Assembly (NCBI GenBank): GCA_026874595.1
Contig: CM049320.1
Span: 34,132,214 to 34,196,213, forward strand
Origin: Sipunculus nudus
Lineage: Eukaryota; Annelida; Sipuncula; Golfingiida; Sipunculidae
Direction: 5' to 3'
Length of the DNA: 64,000 nt
Shown here: one piece after another, positions 1-11,532 of the stretch
How positions within the stretch are numbered: the first letter of the stretch is position 1
Layout: every line of letters begins with the position of its first letter
The notes under the pieces: generated by a model
What the model was told of the DNA's origin: nothing
The model's database searches: none
The model's input: the letters and a program-made list of their open reading frames with translations, nothing else
Position numbers and translations under genes: made by a program

Positions 1-700
1 ACCTGCCTGTTTTCATAGAATAAATTAATGCCCTTTTCTCAGGAGTCGTTTCTCATATTGGGCTGAAATTGTGCATTTCTTTGATACCTCCATATCGTAG
101 GCAAAACTGGTGGCGCCATCTGCAACCATTCTTGTGTGGCATTTATCTAGCATTTGCTTTGGGTGAAAATTGCTCATATCTCAGGAGTGGTTCAGGGTAT
201 TGGTCTGAAATTTGGCATGTCCAACCATCTTGGAAAATTTTTTCGTAAACCAGACAGGTGGTGCCACTTAACTTCCCGTTTCCATAGAATAAATTACTGC
301 TCTTTTCTTAGGAGCGGTTTGCTGTTTTGGCCTGAATTGTGCATGTTCTAAGATTACCTTATCTCATATTCAAGACTGATGGCGCCATCTGCTGTTGTTT
401 TTGCATGGTGTCCATCCATCTGTTTGCTTTTGGTAAAAAAAAACCCTTATATTTCTTGAGTGGATGGATGTTACAGCCTGAAATATTGCATGTATTGGAT
501 AGCTTTTTTATAGACCGGATAGATGGCAGGTACTGCTGTTCCAGTTTTATTGAATACATTGATGCACTTTTTCGCAGTTGTGGATTGGTTTCTCAGCCTT
601 ATATTTTGCATGGTGTTTCCATCTGTAGATATGTTTATGGTGACAAATGCACATGTATGAGGAGTTCTGGTGCCACAAATTTGGCATGATAGAACATTCA
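1..700 (+). repeat. A-family dispersed repeat, truncated by window edge
   Basis: Four or more degenerate units in the same orientation. Each reads roughly 'catatctcaggagtgg ... ctgaaattgtgcatgtcc ... gactggtggcgccatctgcaa'. The same wording recurs at 5920-8070, 38440-39240 and 41270-41700, so this is a dispersed tandem family. Open frames here (for example 339-689) vary from unit to unit and look like by-products of the repeat. No transposase is visible. Confidence 0.75.
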
Positions 701-882
701 ATGCCTTACTTTACTCATGCCTCTGTGACTTGGCAGATACACATAGTAGCTTTTCGACTACCTGTAGTCTAGTTTATAATATCAGTTTTCAACTGTTATG
801 GTTAACATACATGAGATGCCAATGAAGTTCTAGTATAAAGGACTTGTGTGTGTAGATGACCATGTAATTCAAAAAGATTTAA

Positions 883-1061
883 AGAGGGGGGGGGGGGCAC
901 TCTTTAGCCATGACAAAATTGACTTACTTGAAAAGTTGAGTATCCAAGTCACTTGTAAGGTGGAATATGGTTTTGGTACACATGTACATGCATGTACACT
1001 TGTGGTTGTTAATTGATCAATCAAATTTTTAGTTACTCGGGCGGGGGGGGGGGGGGGGGGG
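883..1061 (+). repeat. Two poly-G runs
   Basis: A G-run of about 11 bases lies near 887-897 and a longer one near 1042-1061. Similar G or C runs occur at 31347-31365, 31640-31650, 43258-43270 and inside the 51.7-kb element. Run lengths are likely to be unreliable in the assembly. Confidence 0.7.
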
Positions 1062-1267
1062 CAAAGTAGGATTTTATGAATCAGCCCTTGAGTTGTTAGT
1101 CTTGTACTTGTCTTTAAAATAAAATAATCTAAGGAGAGTAGCTTATAAGTAGGATAATCTGTCGAAGGGAAAATATTTGTTAGGCCTAAAAGATATGTGA
1201 TAATAACCAGTGTTAATGGATTGAAATACCAACATTTTGCTCAAATGCACATTTTGTACTCTTCCAG

Positions 1268-1510
1268 GATTCCAGCGGCCAATCCAGGTGTTCACAAAGG
1301 GGACTTCCAGCCTGCCGGGAACAGCTTACAACACGCCTGATCCTCAACATTTCTGAAGAAATAGCTGGTCATTAAAAGACCTTCAAATGGGAACACAGTA
1401 TTCAAACCACCCAATGGACCTACAATAACACGCTAATGACATCTGTTGGTGACAGCTGACACTAAGTGCTCCAGGTCATTATGTCCACAAATAAAGGTTG
1501 TATTTGTGAA
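1268..1510 (+). CDS. Possible 3'-terminal exon of a gene entering from the left
   Basis: A pyrimidine-rich acceptor ending CTTCCAG (1261-1267) is followed by a GC-richer block, then an AATAAA signal at 1490-1495. All three frames stay open from the acceptor for 23-35 codons. They end at TGA 1337-1339 (phase needing one upstream base), TGA 1352-1354 (phase needing two) or TAA 1373-1375. The longest proline- and threonine-rich frame ends TAYNTPDPQHF. I recognise no family, and no upstream exon is visible because 1-700 is repeat. The acceptor, base composition and polyadenylation signal together suggest a real last exon plus 3' UTR, but this is inference. Confidence 0.3.
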
Positions 1511-1740
1511 ATCTCAGATGACAAAAGTGAGAACTTTGCTTATTCTTGAAGTGAGGTTCATGTCAGTGCCCTGCATTTTTTTCTTTTTTTTTTCAGTTAA
1601 CAAAATCAGCAGACTTGCTTATATGACTGGCACAAAACGGTCAACTGCTATCAGTAGTGTATTTTCATGGCAAAAAAAGACAATTTTCACACATGTTTTC
1701 AGACACTCAGTTTATAACATGATAGGCAACAAGTTCTAGA

Positions 1741-2441
1741 GTGTACAAAATACATATGTGCTGCCATAATTGAAATGGCATACAATACAGTATACACCAT
1801 TATAATTATAATTTGTTTTAGACAATGTTTGAATGGCATCTTACCAGTTCACCAAATCAGGATACAAGCTAAGTATAAAAATGATCTAAATCTTGAGTCA
1901 TAGTTTACAAAATGTCAGTCGCTATGCACCTCTGCTGGTACAAGTTTCAAAACACAGTGAAACCTCGGTATGCAGGAGCATTTGTGTCAGGTTCATCATA
2001 GTATTCACACCAGATGTTCATAATTTAAGAGGCATGCCGTACAGATTAACAAGTCATAGGTACATATCGAAGCACATTTGTTATACACTCAGATTGAGAT
2101 TGTACCTAGGGGCATACTTAGAAAGCACCAAAATATCAAAATCTACATTGTCACATTTTCATCTACAGACTTGCATTACAGAGTACCTATCTGCATGCCA
2201 TGGTAGGCTGACAGTGCAAATTGTACCACCACATATTATAAACCCAGATATCGCACTGGCTCAACCAAACAAGGAAATATATGGGGAAAATGATAACTCG
2301 TGTAAGCTGGCCCCAAGTCGATGGCAATACAGGACGTGCTGGATACCATATATAAGATCCACTGTGCTTCCAGAGTCCTCAAAGCCAAAATAAGTACAGG
2401 TGGACTGCTGTACAACACTAACCTACCAATACATCTTGATA
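1741..2441. other. No recognised feature
   Basis: An open frame of 166 codons (1893-2393, +) lies here. It matches no family I recognise, has no domain-like pattern and no supporting splice signals, so I do not call it a gene. Confidence 0.5.
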
Positions 2442-2779
2442 AGGCCAAAATAAAAAAAAGGTATGGTTCTCAGGCACTTTTTTTCAGAAATCAATGCGGG
2501 CGGGCGCTTTTTTTATTTTTAATTTTTTAGTATGTTTTGATAAAAATGTCAAATGATAAGGGAAAAGCATGAAAATAACAGTTTTATTTTGCTAAACAAG
2601 TTAAAGCACTACAAAAGAAAGGAAATTGTATGGTTTTATCTTCTTGAAATAAATGTCCGAGCGGGTGAAGCTCAAAATTGGAAAGTTTTTATTGAAAATC
2701 AAAATCAAAATGTTTGATGCGGGGGTTTAAAATTGATGCGGGCGGTGCCTGAGAACCATACCTTTTATTTTTTCTGGCC
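2442..2779. mobile_element. MITE-like element with ~35-bp terminal inverted repeats
   Basis: The left end reads AGGCCAAAATAAAAAAAAGG then TATGGTTCTCAGGCAC. The right end, reverse-complemented, reads AGGCCAGAAAAAATAAAAGG then TATGGTTCTCAGGCACC. The interior is about 270 bp, with GATGCGGGCGG-type motifs near both ends and no coding capacity. A target duplication is not clear. Confidence 0.7.
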
Positions 2780-3237
2780 TAAGTTGTTGAAATTATATTT
2801 GTTTTGTATGTATACTGAATCTTAAATGTGTACTTTCTGATGTTCAGACATTTGTTCATGAATTTACATGATTGGTCTGATGGTTACACTGTAAGGCAAG
2901 GCCAGAGAACAGGTGAAACTTCCTGATTAGAATTTTGGGAACTTGGGGAACGACTTAATTATATCACCACAAGCAAGGTCAGATCCCATTGTGTTCATAA
3001 TTTATATTATTTACGCATCTTGACTAATGTATTAGCTAGGCTTGTTAAAATTGATGCACTGATGCTGTGATACAAAGTCTAAAACTGCATCAGTGTTTTC
3101 AGATATCATGTCATCGATACATTTACCCTGTTCTGTTATGGAAATCAATGTGCAACATTTACTTATTGTCCCAGAGCCATAGGAGGGATGTAAGATGAGA
3201 TGTTATTGGTTGATGGATTGAGTTTAATGGGCACCAC

Positions 3238-3238
<1 letters not shown>

Positions 3239-3305
<67 letters not shown>
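3239..3305. repeat. (TA)n microsatellite
   Basis: About 33 uninterrupted TA dinucleotides. The open frame across it is simple-sequence translation. Confidence 0.95.
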
Positions 3306-3309
<4 letters not shown>

Positions 3310-3685
3310 GTTTATGAGATTCAGGTTATGTCAGTATATTGGTGGTACCTTAGTGCCTATTTCAGTTAATATATTAGGAACAGTGCATTGATATGTAATT
3401 GAACAATAGTCTGTCTGCATTTATTGACTTCATCAGGAACGTGATATAATGTGGAAATATAACTGCTCTATGAATATATGATGGAAAAGTTTGGTGTAAA
3501 GTTTTAATTTCAATGACCAAGGAAAAAAATGAACAGTAAATTTGACTGTTAGAGATAAATGATAAATTTGAGGATTGTTTGAGAATTCAATAATTGTATT
3601 GTTGCAGAATTTTAAAAAAAATGAATAATTGTTGGAACATTCAATTAATGCACGGTATAGACATAAAATACCTGTCCTTTATGTG

Positions 3686-4005
3686 GAGTGTCTCTGTAGA
3701 CATTATCCAGAGTCACTCTGTAGATACTATCCAGAGTCATTCTGTAGACATCCAGAGTCACAATGTAGATGTTATCCAGAGTTACTCTGTATATATTACC
3801 CTGAGTCACTCTGTAGACATACAGAGTTGCTCTGTAGACATCTAGAGTCACTCTAGAAGTTCTTCAGTCATTCTGTAGATGTTATTCATAGACACTCTGT
3901 AAAAGGACTTGTTTCTGTAGATCTCCAGAGTCTGTAGAAGATCTTTGGCTTTATTCTGTACAAGGTATCAACTGTCTCTCTGTATATGTTATCCAGAGTC
4001 ACCTG
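3686..4005 (+). repeat. Short tandem repeat, ~18/24-bp unit
   Basis: Repeated CAGAGTCACTCTGTAGA units with a variable spacer (ATGTTATC or ACATC) give 24-bp and 18-bp unit lengths. About ten copies occur, decaying towards 4000. All three overlapping frames stay open only because the unit length is a multiple of three. Confidence 0.85.
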
Positions 4006-4009
4006 TGGT

Positions 4010-5284
4010 GATTCTATTTCAGCTCTTAAGAGATACTGTGAGATGTCATGTCATTGTGACGTGAAGTTCAGTGGGTACCTCAGCTCTTAAAAGCAGGGTT
4101 TGAAACAGTGTGGATGATATCTTTGCAGGAAACGTGGATATATGATTTTTGAACAAGAATAGGGAAGGAGACAAAGAAATGTTGATGTTCAAAGGAAGGC
4201 AAATATTGGGATCTCTGTAAGTAACAGGAAGAGCAGGGAGTACTGGGCAGTGTTTTAATATTTCTTTCAATTTTCTTAGCAGCTGTATGCTGATATTCTG
4301 ATGATTCAGGTGTCTTCATTGTGTCTTAATGTTTCCTGGGGAGATGAAATAATTTGGGTACATTATTGTAAATACAGGACCATACAAGTAAAAATTTATT
4401 AACAGATATGACTGTTGTGAATGGAGTGGTCTGAAATTGAGCAAAAGAGGGGTTGAAGGCTTTGGTGGGTTGACAGTGAACAGCATTGTGAGATTTGCAT
4501 GGGGCATCATTTGAGCTGATGACAGGACTTCATGTAGATTCAGCTGGAATAATAAATCATTATCAATGCCACCTGGTTATAACATTTACCAATAACTATA
4601 TTTCTGTCAAATTAAGACTTTGATTATAAAGGAAAAGATTTTGCATATTTTGATTTGAATATTCAATGCTGATTTCACATTGCTTCATTATTCATTATAT
4701 GTCTGATACATTCATGTTAGGAGATTGCAGAATGGTTGAATATTGACTGTAGTTCCAAATGTTTACTCAGCTTAAGAATGATTACTAAGAATTCTTTAGC
4801 AGTTCTTTGTAATACCAATTAAATATGTCCGTGTGAAAAGGACTCTTGTTGATTTCATTGAAACACTGTTTTGTGTATTTTAGCACCTGCACTGTTTGTT
4901 GTAATTTCTCATGGAGATCAATGTGATAATTCCATATTTTCGAACTGAGCATTTGTTATATCAGTAAAATAACCAGGGTTTCTTTAGATCCTTCAAAACA
5001 TAGAAAATCATGGAGTTCATTATATGAAATTCAGGGTCTCAAACAGCTTTAAATTGGAAGTCCTTGAAATTAAATTTTATTTTGTGCAGCATAGTGATGT
5101 TAGGGAAAATCAATCTGCATATTGCACAAATACTGAGCAGGCTTTCAAGACGGTAAAACCCTGCCATCCTACTGTTGTTAATGAAGGATAATTATGAGAT
5201 AATTGGGTGACCAGTTAAGGTACTGTACTGCTTGCCACGCTCTTTAATTCCTACGTCATCAGCCTTTGTTGCATGAATGAAACG
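4010..5284. other. Unassigned AT-rich sequence
   Basis: No exon-like block, repeat family or RNA gene could be recognised here. Short open frames near 4046-4510 on the minus strand lack any protein-like pattern. Confidence 0.5.
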
Positions 5285-5372
5285 GTGAAACCTCTATAAT
5301 GTGGGCACCCTTTGGACTGGATCAAACTGCCCACAATATAGAGGTGCCCACTAGGAGAGGTTCCACTGTATT
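5285..5372. repeat. Short imperfect palindrome (foldback)
   Basis: The arm GAAACCTCTATAATGTGGGCACC pairs approximately with the later CCCACAATATAGAGGTGCCCAC segment, separated by about 25 bases. It resembles short palindromic repeats dispersed in invertebrate genomes. No coding capacity. Confidence 0.6.
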
Positions 5373-5919
5373 GATTTTCAAATAAATTTACCCAAGATAA
5401 ATATATATAGAACAAAAGGTTGCTGCAATTGAAAACATAATTAAATGGGATATACCAGTTGTCAGTACTTTAGTGTACATCATTTTGTGTTGCATATGAG
5501 CATGTCAGGATTGCTGATTTAATCATCCTTGGTGTATGGGGTTTGGTTGGGGAGGGGGCGTGGGTGTGATTCAGTGCTTCACAAAGCACCTAATTTTGAC
5601 TGAGCATATCACGTCAACTTAGTACACTCCCTATGATTGTGTCTGGTTAGAGCATACGGTTAGTAGCTCCAAAAGTTGATTTGAGCAAATATAAGTATAT
5701 GTACCCTCTAATGCTGTATATAGCTGGTACAACTACATGGATATTGTATAGCCATACAAGACTTTACAATAAACTTATATTTTTCATTTTTCACATGTCA
5801 GGTCTTTATAAAGTGTGATGTGAACGGAATGAAATACAGGTGTTTGTCAACATATGTAATGATAATGAAAGAAGAAAATTCTAAATCTATTTTATGATTG
5901 ACAGTGGTGCTATTTAACC

Positions 5920-8075
5920 GGTGGCATGCAGCTCCTTTGTGGCCCTGCCTCAGAAATGCCCGTTTTTCTTCTTGAACTGTAAAGAACCATCCCAAGTCCT
6001 AACTGGATACATTTCCCATGTTTGTTTCCGGAGAACTTCTCTGAGACCCTTGGACCCAATTTTCCAACCACCCCTCATAATTTTTTTGGTCACATGTGAA
6101 CTGGTGCCTAACAAATACTGGTGGTGCCACCTGCAATCCTTTTCATGCAGTATGAGTCTGGGTGTCTTAGTGATAACAGCCCATATCTCAGGAGTGGGTC
6201 AATATATGGGGATGGAAATAAAAAAAAAATTGAAATTGTGCTTGTCCATAGATTTTGGATACCTCCATCTTGTACTTAAGACTGGTGGCATCACCTATAA
6301 TCTTTTTCCAGTGGCGTCTATCTCTGCATTTGCCATCTGTTCATCTTGGTTATTAGTTTAATGTATTGAGCTGAAATTGTACATATCCATAGATCTTGGA
6401 TACCTCATTCTCAAGACTTGTGGTGCCATCTTTAATTGTTTTTGCGTTGCGTCCATCTGTTCATTTGCTCGGGGTGAAAATCTCTCATATCTCAGGAGTG
6501 GATGGATGTATTGGCCTGATGGATGGCTCTGTTATAGACCAGACAGGTGGCACCACCTGCCGTTCTGTATCAGAAGAATACATTGATGGACTTTTTCTCA
6601 GTAGTGGTTTGGTGTCTCGGCCTGAAATTTTGCATGTTCAACTGTCTTTGGTTGATTTTGCATTCATGAGACCAGTGGCACCAGCTGCAATCACCTAGCA
6701 TTTGTATCCACCCAAACAAAGTTTTGTGGATACTATGTTTTTGACCGGGTTCCGCCGTTGACCGATCGGGGAAAAAAATTTTGTATAAATGTTGCCCTTG
6801 GCTAGCAGACATCCATGCTTATATCTCTGGACAGGTTTGATGTATCTTCCTTAAAATTTCTGTGATTATAGATCTCACATAGTTCTTTATCATACACAAA
6901 ACTGGTGGTGCCACCTGCAACCAATTTTTGCACAGCGTCCGTCTGTTTTCCGCCGTGGGATAAAATCACTCATATCTCAGCAGTGGTTTGACATTTCTGC
7001 CTAAAATTTTGCAGATTTATACAACCTGGGCAGCTTTCTTGATTTTATGACAGGTGGGGCCACCTACATTCTAGTTTACAGCAGACATCCAAGCTCGTAT
7101 CTCGGGAACCGTTTGACCAGTTGGGCCAAAATTTTGCATGTGTATAGATTTCTCATAGCTCTTTATCATACACAAAACTGGAGGGACCACTTGCAACCAT
7201 ATTTGCACAGCGTCCGTCTGTTTGTCTGCCTTGGGCTAAAATCACATCTCGGCAGCGGTTTGACGTATCTGCCTAAAATTTTGCAGGTTTATACATCCTG
7301 GACAGCTTTCTAGATTTTATTACAGGTGGCGCTACCTACATTCTAGTTTATGCTGCAGACATCCAAGCTCATATCTCGGGAACCATTTGACCGATTGGGC
7401 CAAAATTTTGCATGTGTATAGATCTCACATAGCTCTTTATCATACACAAAACTGGAGGGGCCACCTGCAACCATTTTTGCACAGCTTCTGTCTGTTTGTC
7501 TGCAGTGGGCTAATATAACTCATATATCAGTAGTGGTTGGACTTATCTGCCTGAAATTTTGCGTGTTTATACATGTTTATTGGCTGGTGGCGCCACCTAC
7601 ATTTATGTTAACACTGCAGAAATTCAGGCTTATATCTCAGGACTGGTTGGACATATCCCACAGAAATTTTGCATAGATCCCACATAGCTCTTAATCATAA
7701 ACAAAATTGGTGGCGCAACCTGCCACAATTTTTGCACAACTCCTTCCGTTTGTCTGCTGTGGGATAAAATCACTCATATACGTGTAGTGGTTTGACTTAT
7801 CTGCCTAAAATTTTGCATATGTATACAATTTGGACAGCTTTCTGGATTTTGTGGTAGGTGGCACAACCTTCATACACATTTCGGCTGCTATCCATGCTAA
7901 TATGCAACACACCTCACTCTTATTTCCCCTTGCCACTCCATCTGTGCCTCACTTCACCCATTCTACTCTGATTTTGGCGAATACACGTAGTCGCTTATCA
8001 ACTACCCGTATTCAAGTTGTAGAATATGTTCATGCATTTATCACAGGATGGGTAATAAATGTATCAGCCTGAAAT
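5920..8075 (+). repeat. A-family tandem array, dimeric ~250-280-bp unit
   Basis: The array is at its most regular between 6960 and 7860. A block starting CTCATATCTC.GCAGTGGTTTGAC recurs near 6968, 7241, 7518 and 7770, giving a period of about 250-277 bp. Each period contains two related halves: one with GGGAACC.TTTGACCGATTGGGCC and one with CTTATCTGCCTAAAATTTTGC. Halves are punctuated by GGTGG[C/T]GCCACCT cores. Upstream units (5920-6960) are more diverged. No conserved protein frame runs through the array. Confidence 0.85.
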
Positions 8076-8094
8076 TTCACATGTCCACAGATTT

Positions 8095-8865
8095 TTACCT
8101 GAGCTGACGATTAGTCATGTGAGCTATAGTTGTGGTCCATTGTCCGTCGTCTGTCCGTCCATATGTCCCTCCGAAGACTGGCAAGTTTTGACACCAGTGG
8201 ACCTACGAATCTGAAATTCGGCATACAGTTAGATGTCCCCAGAATCTCCTACCATGCCGAAAATTGGGTCAATAGGACTTTGTTCCTTCAAGATATTAAG
8301 GAAAAACCTCAATTTTTTTTTATCAAAAATCTGTTTTTACACTTCAGGACTGTCTAATATCAAAACCACTCATCTGGTTTTCTTCATATTTACCCTAAAT
8401 ATTCCTCTGTATAGTTTCTATGTACTTGGCAGAAATTAAGTTAATATTTTATAATTTAAAAAAGTTATGGGCTCAAACATAATGGACTTTTTAAGAAAAA
8501 TCAGGAAAGATATTTGGTCACTTAAGAGAAAAAGTGTTAGAGCTAGGGACTTTTTTTCAGTAATACAACTTAAATTAATCAAAATTTAATTGTATACCAA
8601 AAATTAGATCAAAATCTGTTAAATTTTTTTTAAATATTAGCAAAAATATAAACTTGGTACCTTAAATTTTGCCCAAGTTTGACCATGGCATGTTTCTTTC
8701 TTGTAAGAACATTTGATTTACTTTTCACAGTCGGTATATATATAGATTTAATCTATTAAATTTTTTTAATTTGAAAGTAAAAGCTAAAAATTATTCTAGT
8801 TATTGAAGTTTTTCTGAGGCTCTAATGTATTTACATTTTGAACCTCCAGACCAGCCATGTCTGGT
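8095..8865 (+). repeat. S-family dispersed repeat, copy 1
   Basis: Starts with a palindromic head (GAGCTGAC..TTAGTCATGTGAGCT), then a run of GTCTGTCCGTCC, then text such as TCTGAAATTCGGCATACAG and ATGTCCCCAGAATCTCCTAC. Strongly similar copies lie at 58877-60500 on the same strand, and a fragment lies inverted at 15540-15785. Non-coding, AT-rich 3' half. Confidence 0.8.
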
Positions 8866-8869
8866 CCCT

Positions 8870-10385
8870 TCAGCTTTGCATGGGTAAACGTATTAGTTAT
8901 GCAACAATGCTGTCACAAATGTAGAATCACATGGCAACCCTACCCTCAGCAACATCCCCCCCCCCCTCCACCCAACCAGATATGTTGCATTACTTAACAT
9001 TCTTTAACCGATTGCTGTTTCTGATCTGATGTATACAACTTTTCCAAACCTGAATCGTGTTATTTTCAGATATTTATTATTTTGCAAATTTACAAAATAT
9101 ATTTTTAGAAAAAATTGATAAATCTGTGTTCCTATTAAAAATCTATTTTCATACTTCATCATGATAAGCAAGTCTTCAGATTTTAGCTGTCTTAGCTTTA
9201 TAGTGATGGAGCTTTCTCCATTGCCCATCAGTACCGCCGCCCGGTTGTCTATCAGTAGAACACAAGTCATTACCAGCAGGTAAAGCATGTTCTTGATTAA
9301 ATCATGAGAGGCACTGGTAGGATATCTTTGGAAACCCAAAAATAAGGTCATATCGACCTATATTCTATGCAGGTTATTCGGTGAAAAACATGCTTTTCAT
9401 TAGCGTAAAAGTCGGCATCTTCTTGGTGTCCAAGGCTGTTGAAAAAATATTTACCAGGAGATCACATAATTATAATAATCTACCACCCATAAACATACTT
9501 CGCTGCAAAGCATCCACAATTTGAACAAAATTCTGCACTCTTGTTTATCAGGAATTTTACCTCAAGTTGTTTAATTCTTCTGCGATTTATCATTTATTTT
9601 AAGAAAAGTGACACCAAATATCACCATTATCAATGACCACAGATGACCTTGATATTTCCTGTGCATGTTAATCTTGGACATTTGCTGTTGTTGCAAGACA
9701 GGTGGTGCTAGCCCTATTTTACCCATTCATTGCGCCATTTACTTGTATCTTTTATACTTTGGTATTAGAGCAATGATGCCATTTTCTGACGTTGAAGCCA
9801 ATATTGTCATCATTTAGTAAACATATTGGTCATGAACAGATTGGTGATGTGCCACCATTATTTTATCATCATTATACCTTTTTTATTTTGACAACTGCTT
9901 AAATACATGAATCACGCCACTCTTTCAACAGTGGTTTCATGAATTACCGTACGTCTTGGTGAAGCTACCACCACTGGTGGCATCTAAAACAATTTCATTT
10001 TTTTGGCATGTTTAATGTTTGATTTTAGTATGACAGGGTCTCTTTTTACAAATTTAGCTGAAATTTGCTTGACACTCATATATTCTGCTTTTGTTTATAA
10101 AGTGTTGACATATATTTGTGTCAGCTTACAACAACTGAACAAAATTGACAAAATTCTTCAAAAATGTTCCTGCATAAACTATATATCATAAATTGCTTTC
10201 CTCAAAGTTAATATTGTGATATTGATGGTACATACATATTCATCCATTCACCCTATCAGAAAAAAAATACCAATACAAGTGTGAGTATGAAATTATTTAT
10301 TCTTCGAGAATTAGTTCAATGTGACCACTGAATGTAATTTCAGACATTCACTGTTAGTGCTACAATAACCAACACACAGTTATGG
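8870..10385. other. Unassigned intergenic sequence
   Basis: A poly-C run is present near 8957. Around 9182-9290 a plus-strand block with a CAG/GTAAAG donor-like end (9291) and the minus-strand frame 9004-9351 both look weakly coding. Neither matches a family I recognise, and they cannot both be right. Nothing else stands out. Confidence 0.4.
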
Positions 10386-10387
10386 CC

Positions 10388-10690
10388 CCGGGACACAACT
10401 TGTGACAAGCTCTCGTTGGTCGATTCTTTGTGCTATGCCAGAACGGGTGTTATCAGACCAATGAGAGCAGGTGTCCCATGTTTAAAACTTGGACTGGATG
10501 CACAATGCAATACCACACTTTCAGTGGTCTGATTAGAATTTTGTTCTCTGTGCCCACCCTGGTGGTCATGTCCAGAGAACCGTGCCATACAAAGCAGCGG
10601 TCACACGAAACGATGCCTGGGACGACTGCAGTGTATAACCACTGCGGGAGGGGTGTAGCCTGGCGAGATTGCACAGCCTTTTAGCACTTG
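10388..10690 (+). mobile_element. D-family MITE-like element, copy 1
   Basis: It shares its order of segments with the copy at 35973-36255: a CTCTC.TTGGT / ACCAATGAGAG palindrome, a CTGGATGCA.AATGC segment, CCC.CCTGGTGGT, a CATACAAAGCA.CGGTCA segment and a terminal GG.GTGTAG block. The right end pairs with the left end of the other copy as an inverted repeat. It has no coding capacity, and the open frames in it are not conserved between copies. Confidence 0.65.
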
Positions 10691-11532
10691 ACTGTTAAGG
10701 CCCTATTTTATTTGCACTGTTCCTCCATATTTTTATGACAGCACCTAGAAAAAATGGACCCTTCTATAAAGAAAATGGTGCCAGCAACCTGACTGCAAGC
10801 TGTGCAAAATTCTGTGAATTACCTTGAACTTTTGTGTGATGTATTCCTTTGGTATATATACAGGCAATATGGGAGGCTCAGCACTGCTTGAAATTGTGAT
10901 CTAATGCTTGCTTCTGTTTATATTAAATTCTTTTGAATTCTACAAGACATCTTATCAACAAACATGACACAACTATATATGATTAACAAAACATACTGTG
11001 AAAATAACACAAGTTTTTATAAGCACAGATATACTTTCACTGGCATGGTGCATGTTATTTGATCCTCTCACATAGCTGGAAGAGTCAAGGAAAGACATTA
11101 TTCAGATGTTTCTTGAATGAGGAATGATGTATTATGTATACTCTAGCTCTCCAAAAGAATTTTGTTGCAAACTTTTTCTAGTTTCAAAATGGATCTTATT
11201 AGAAAACAGAATATATTTTTCACCCTACGTACCTTGCTAATAAATAATTTGAATAGATAATTATATTCTTATACTTTGACACATGGTCCTGTCCAGTTCA
11301 CACACTAGTGAAACCAGTGCACATAACTTTACTCAGAAGGCCTCCAAGAGCTATATATAGCTTAGGGACTCAGCCAGTCATGCACTGGCAATATAGCTGT
11401 AAAAGTTTACTGAAGCATGCTTCCTGGCTTCTTACTGGTCTTATGCAGCATTTAGACCTTGTCCAGCTTGCTGTCTGTTGATTTGCAGCCTTGTCACCAG
11501 GGGGCAGCAGTTGCCTGTATCCCAAGATATTT
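10691..11532. other. Region downstream of PIG-P; unassigned
   Basis: This is 3' of the minus-strand PIG-P gene and should include its 3' UTR. A possible polyadenylation signal on the minus strand (TTTATT on plus at 10707-10712) is far from the stop codon. I see no other gene. Confidence 0.4.

Noticed and set aside
1893-2393. 166-codon open frame on the plus strand
   Set aside because: Longest frame in the first 20 kb, but its residue pattern shows no domain, there are no splice signals, and in AT-rich DNA of this length such a frame is not surprising.
9004-9351. 115-codon minus-strand frame
   Set aside because: Slightly protein-like, but the opposite strand has an equally good exon-like block with a donor at 9291. 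No family resemblance decides between them.
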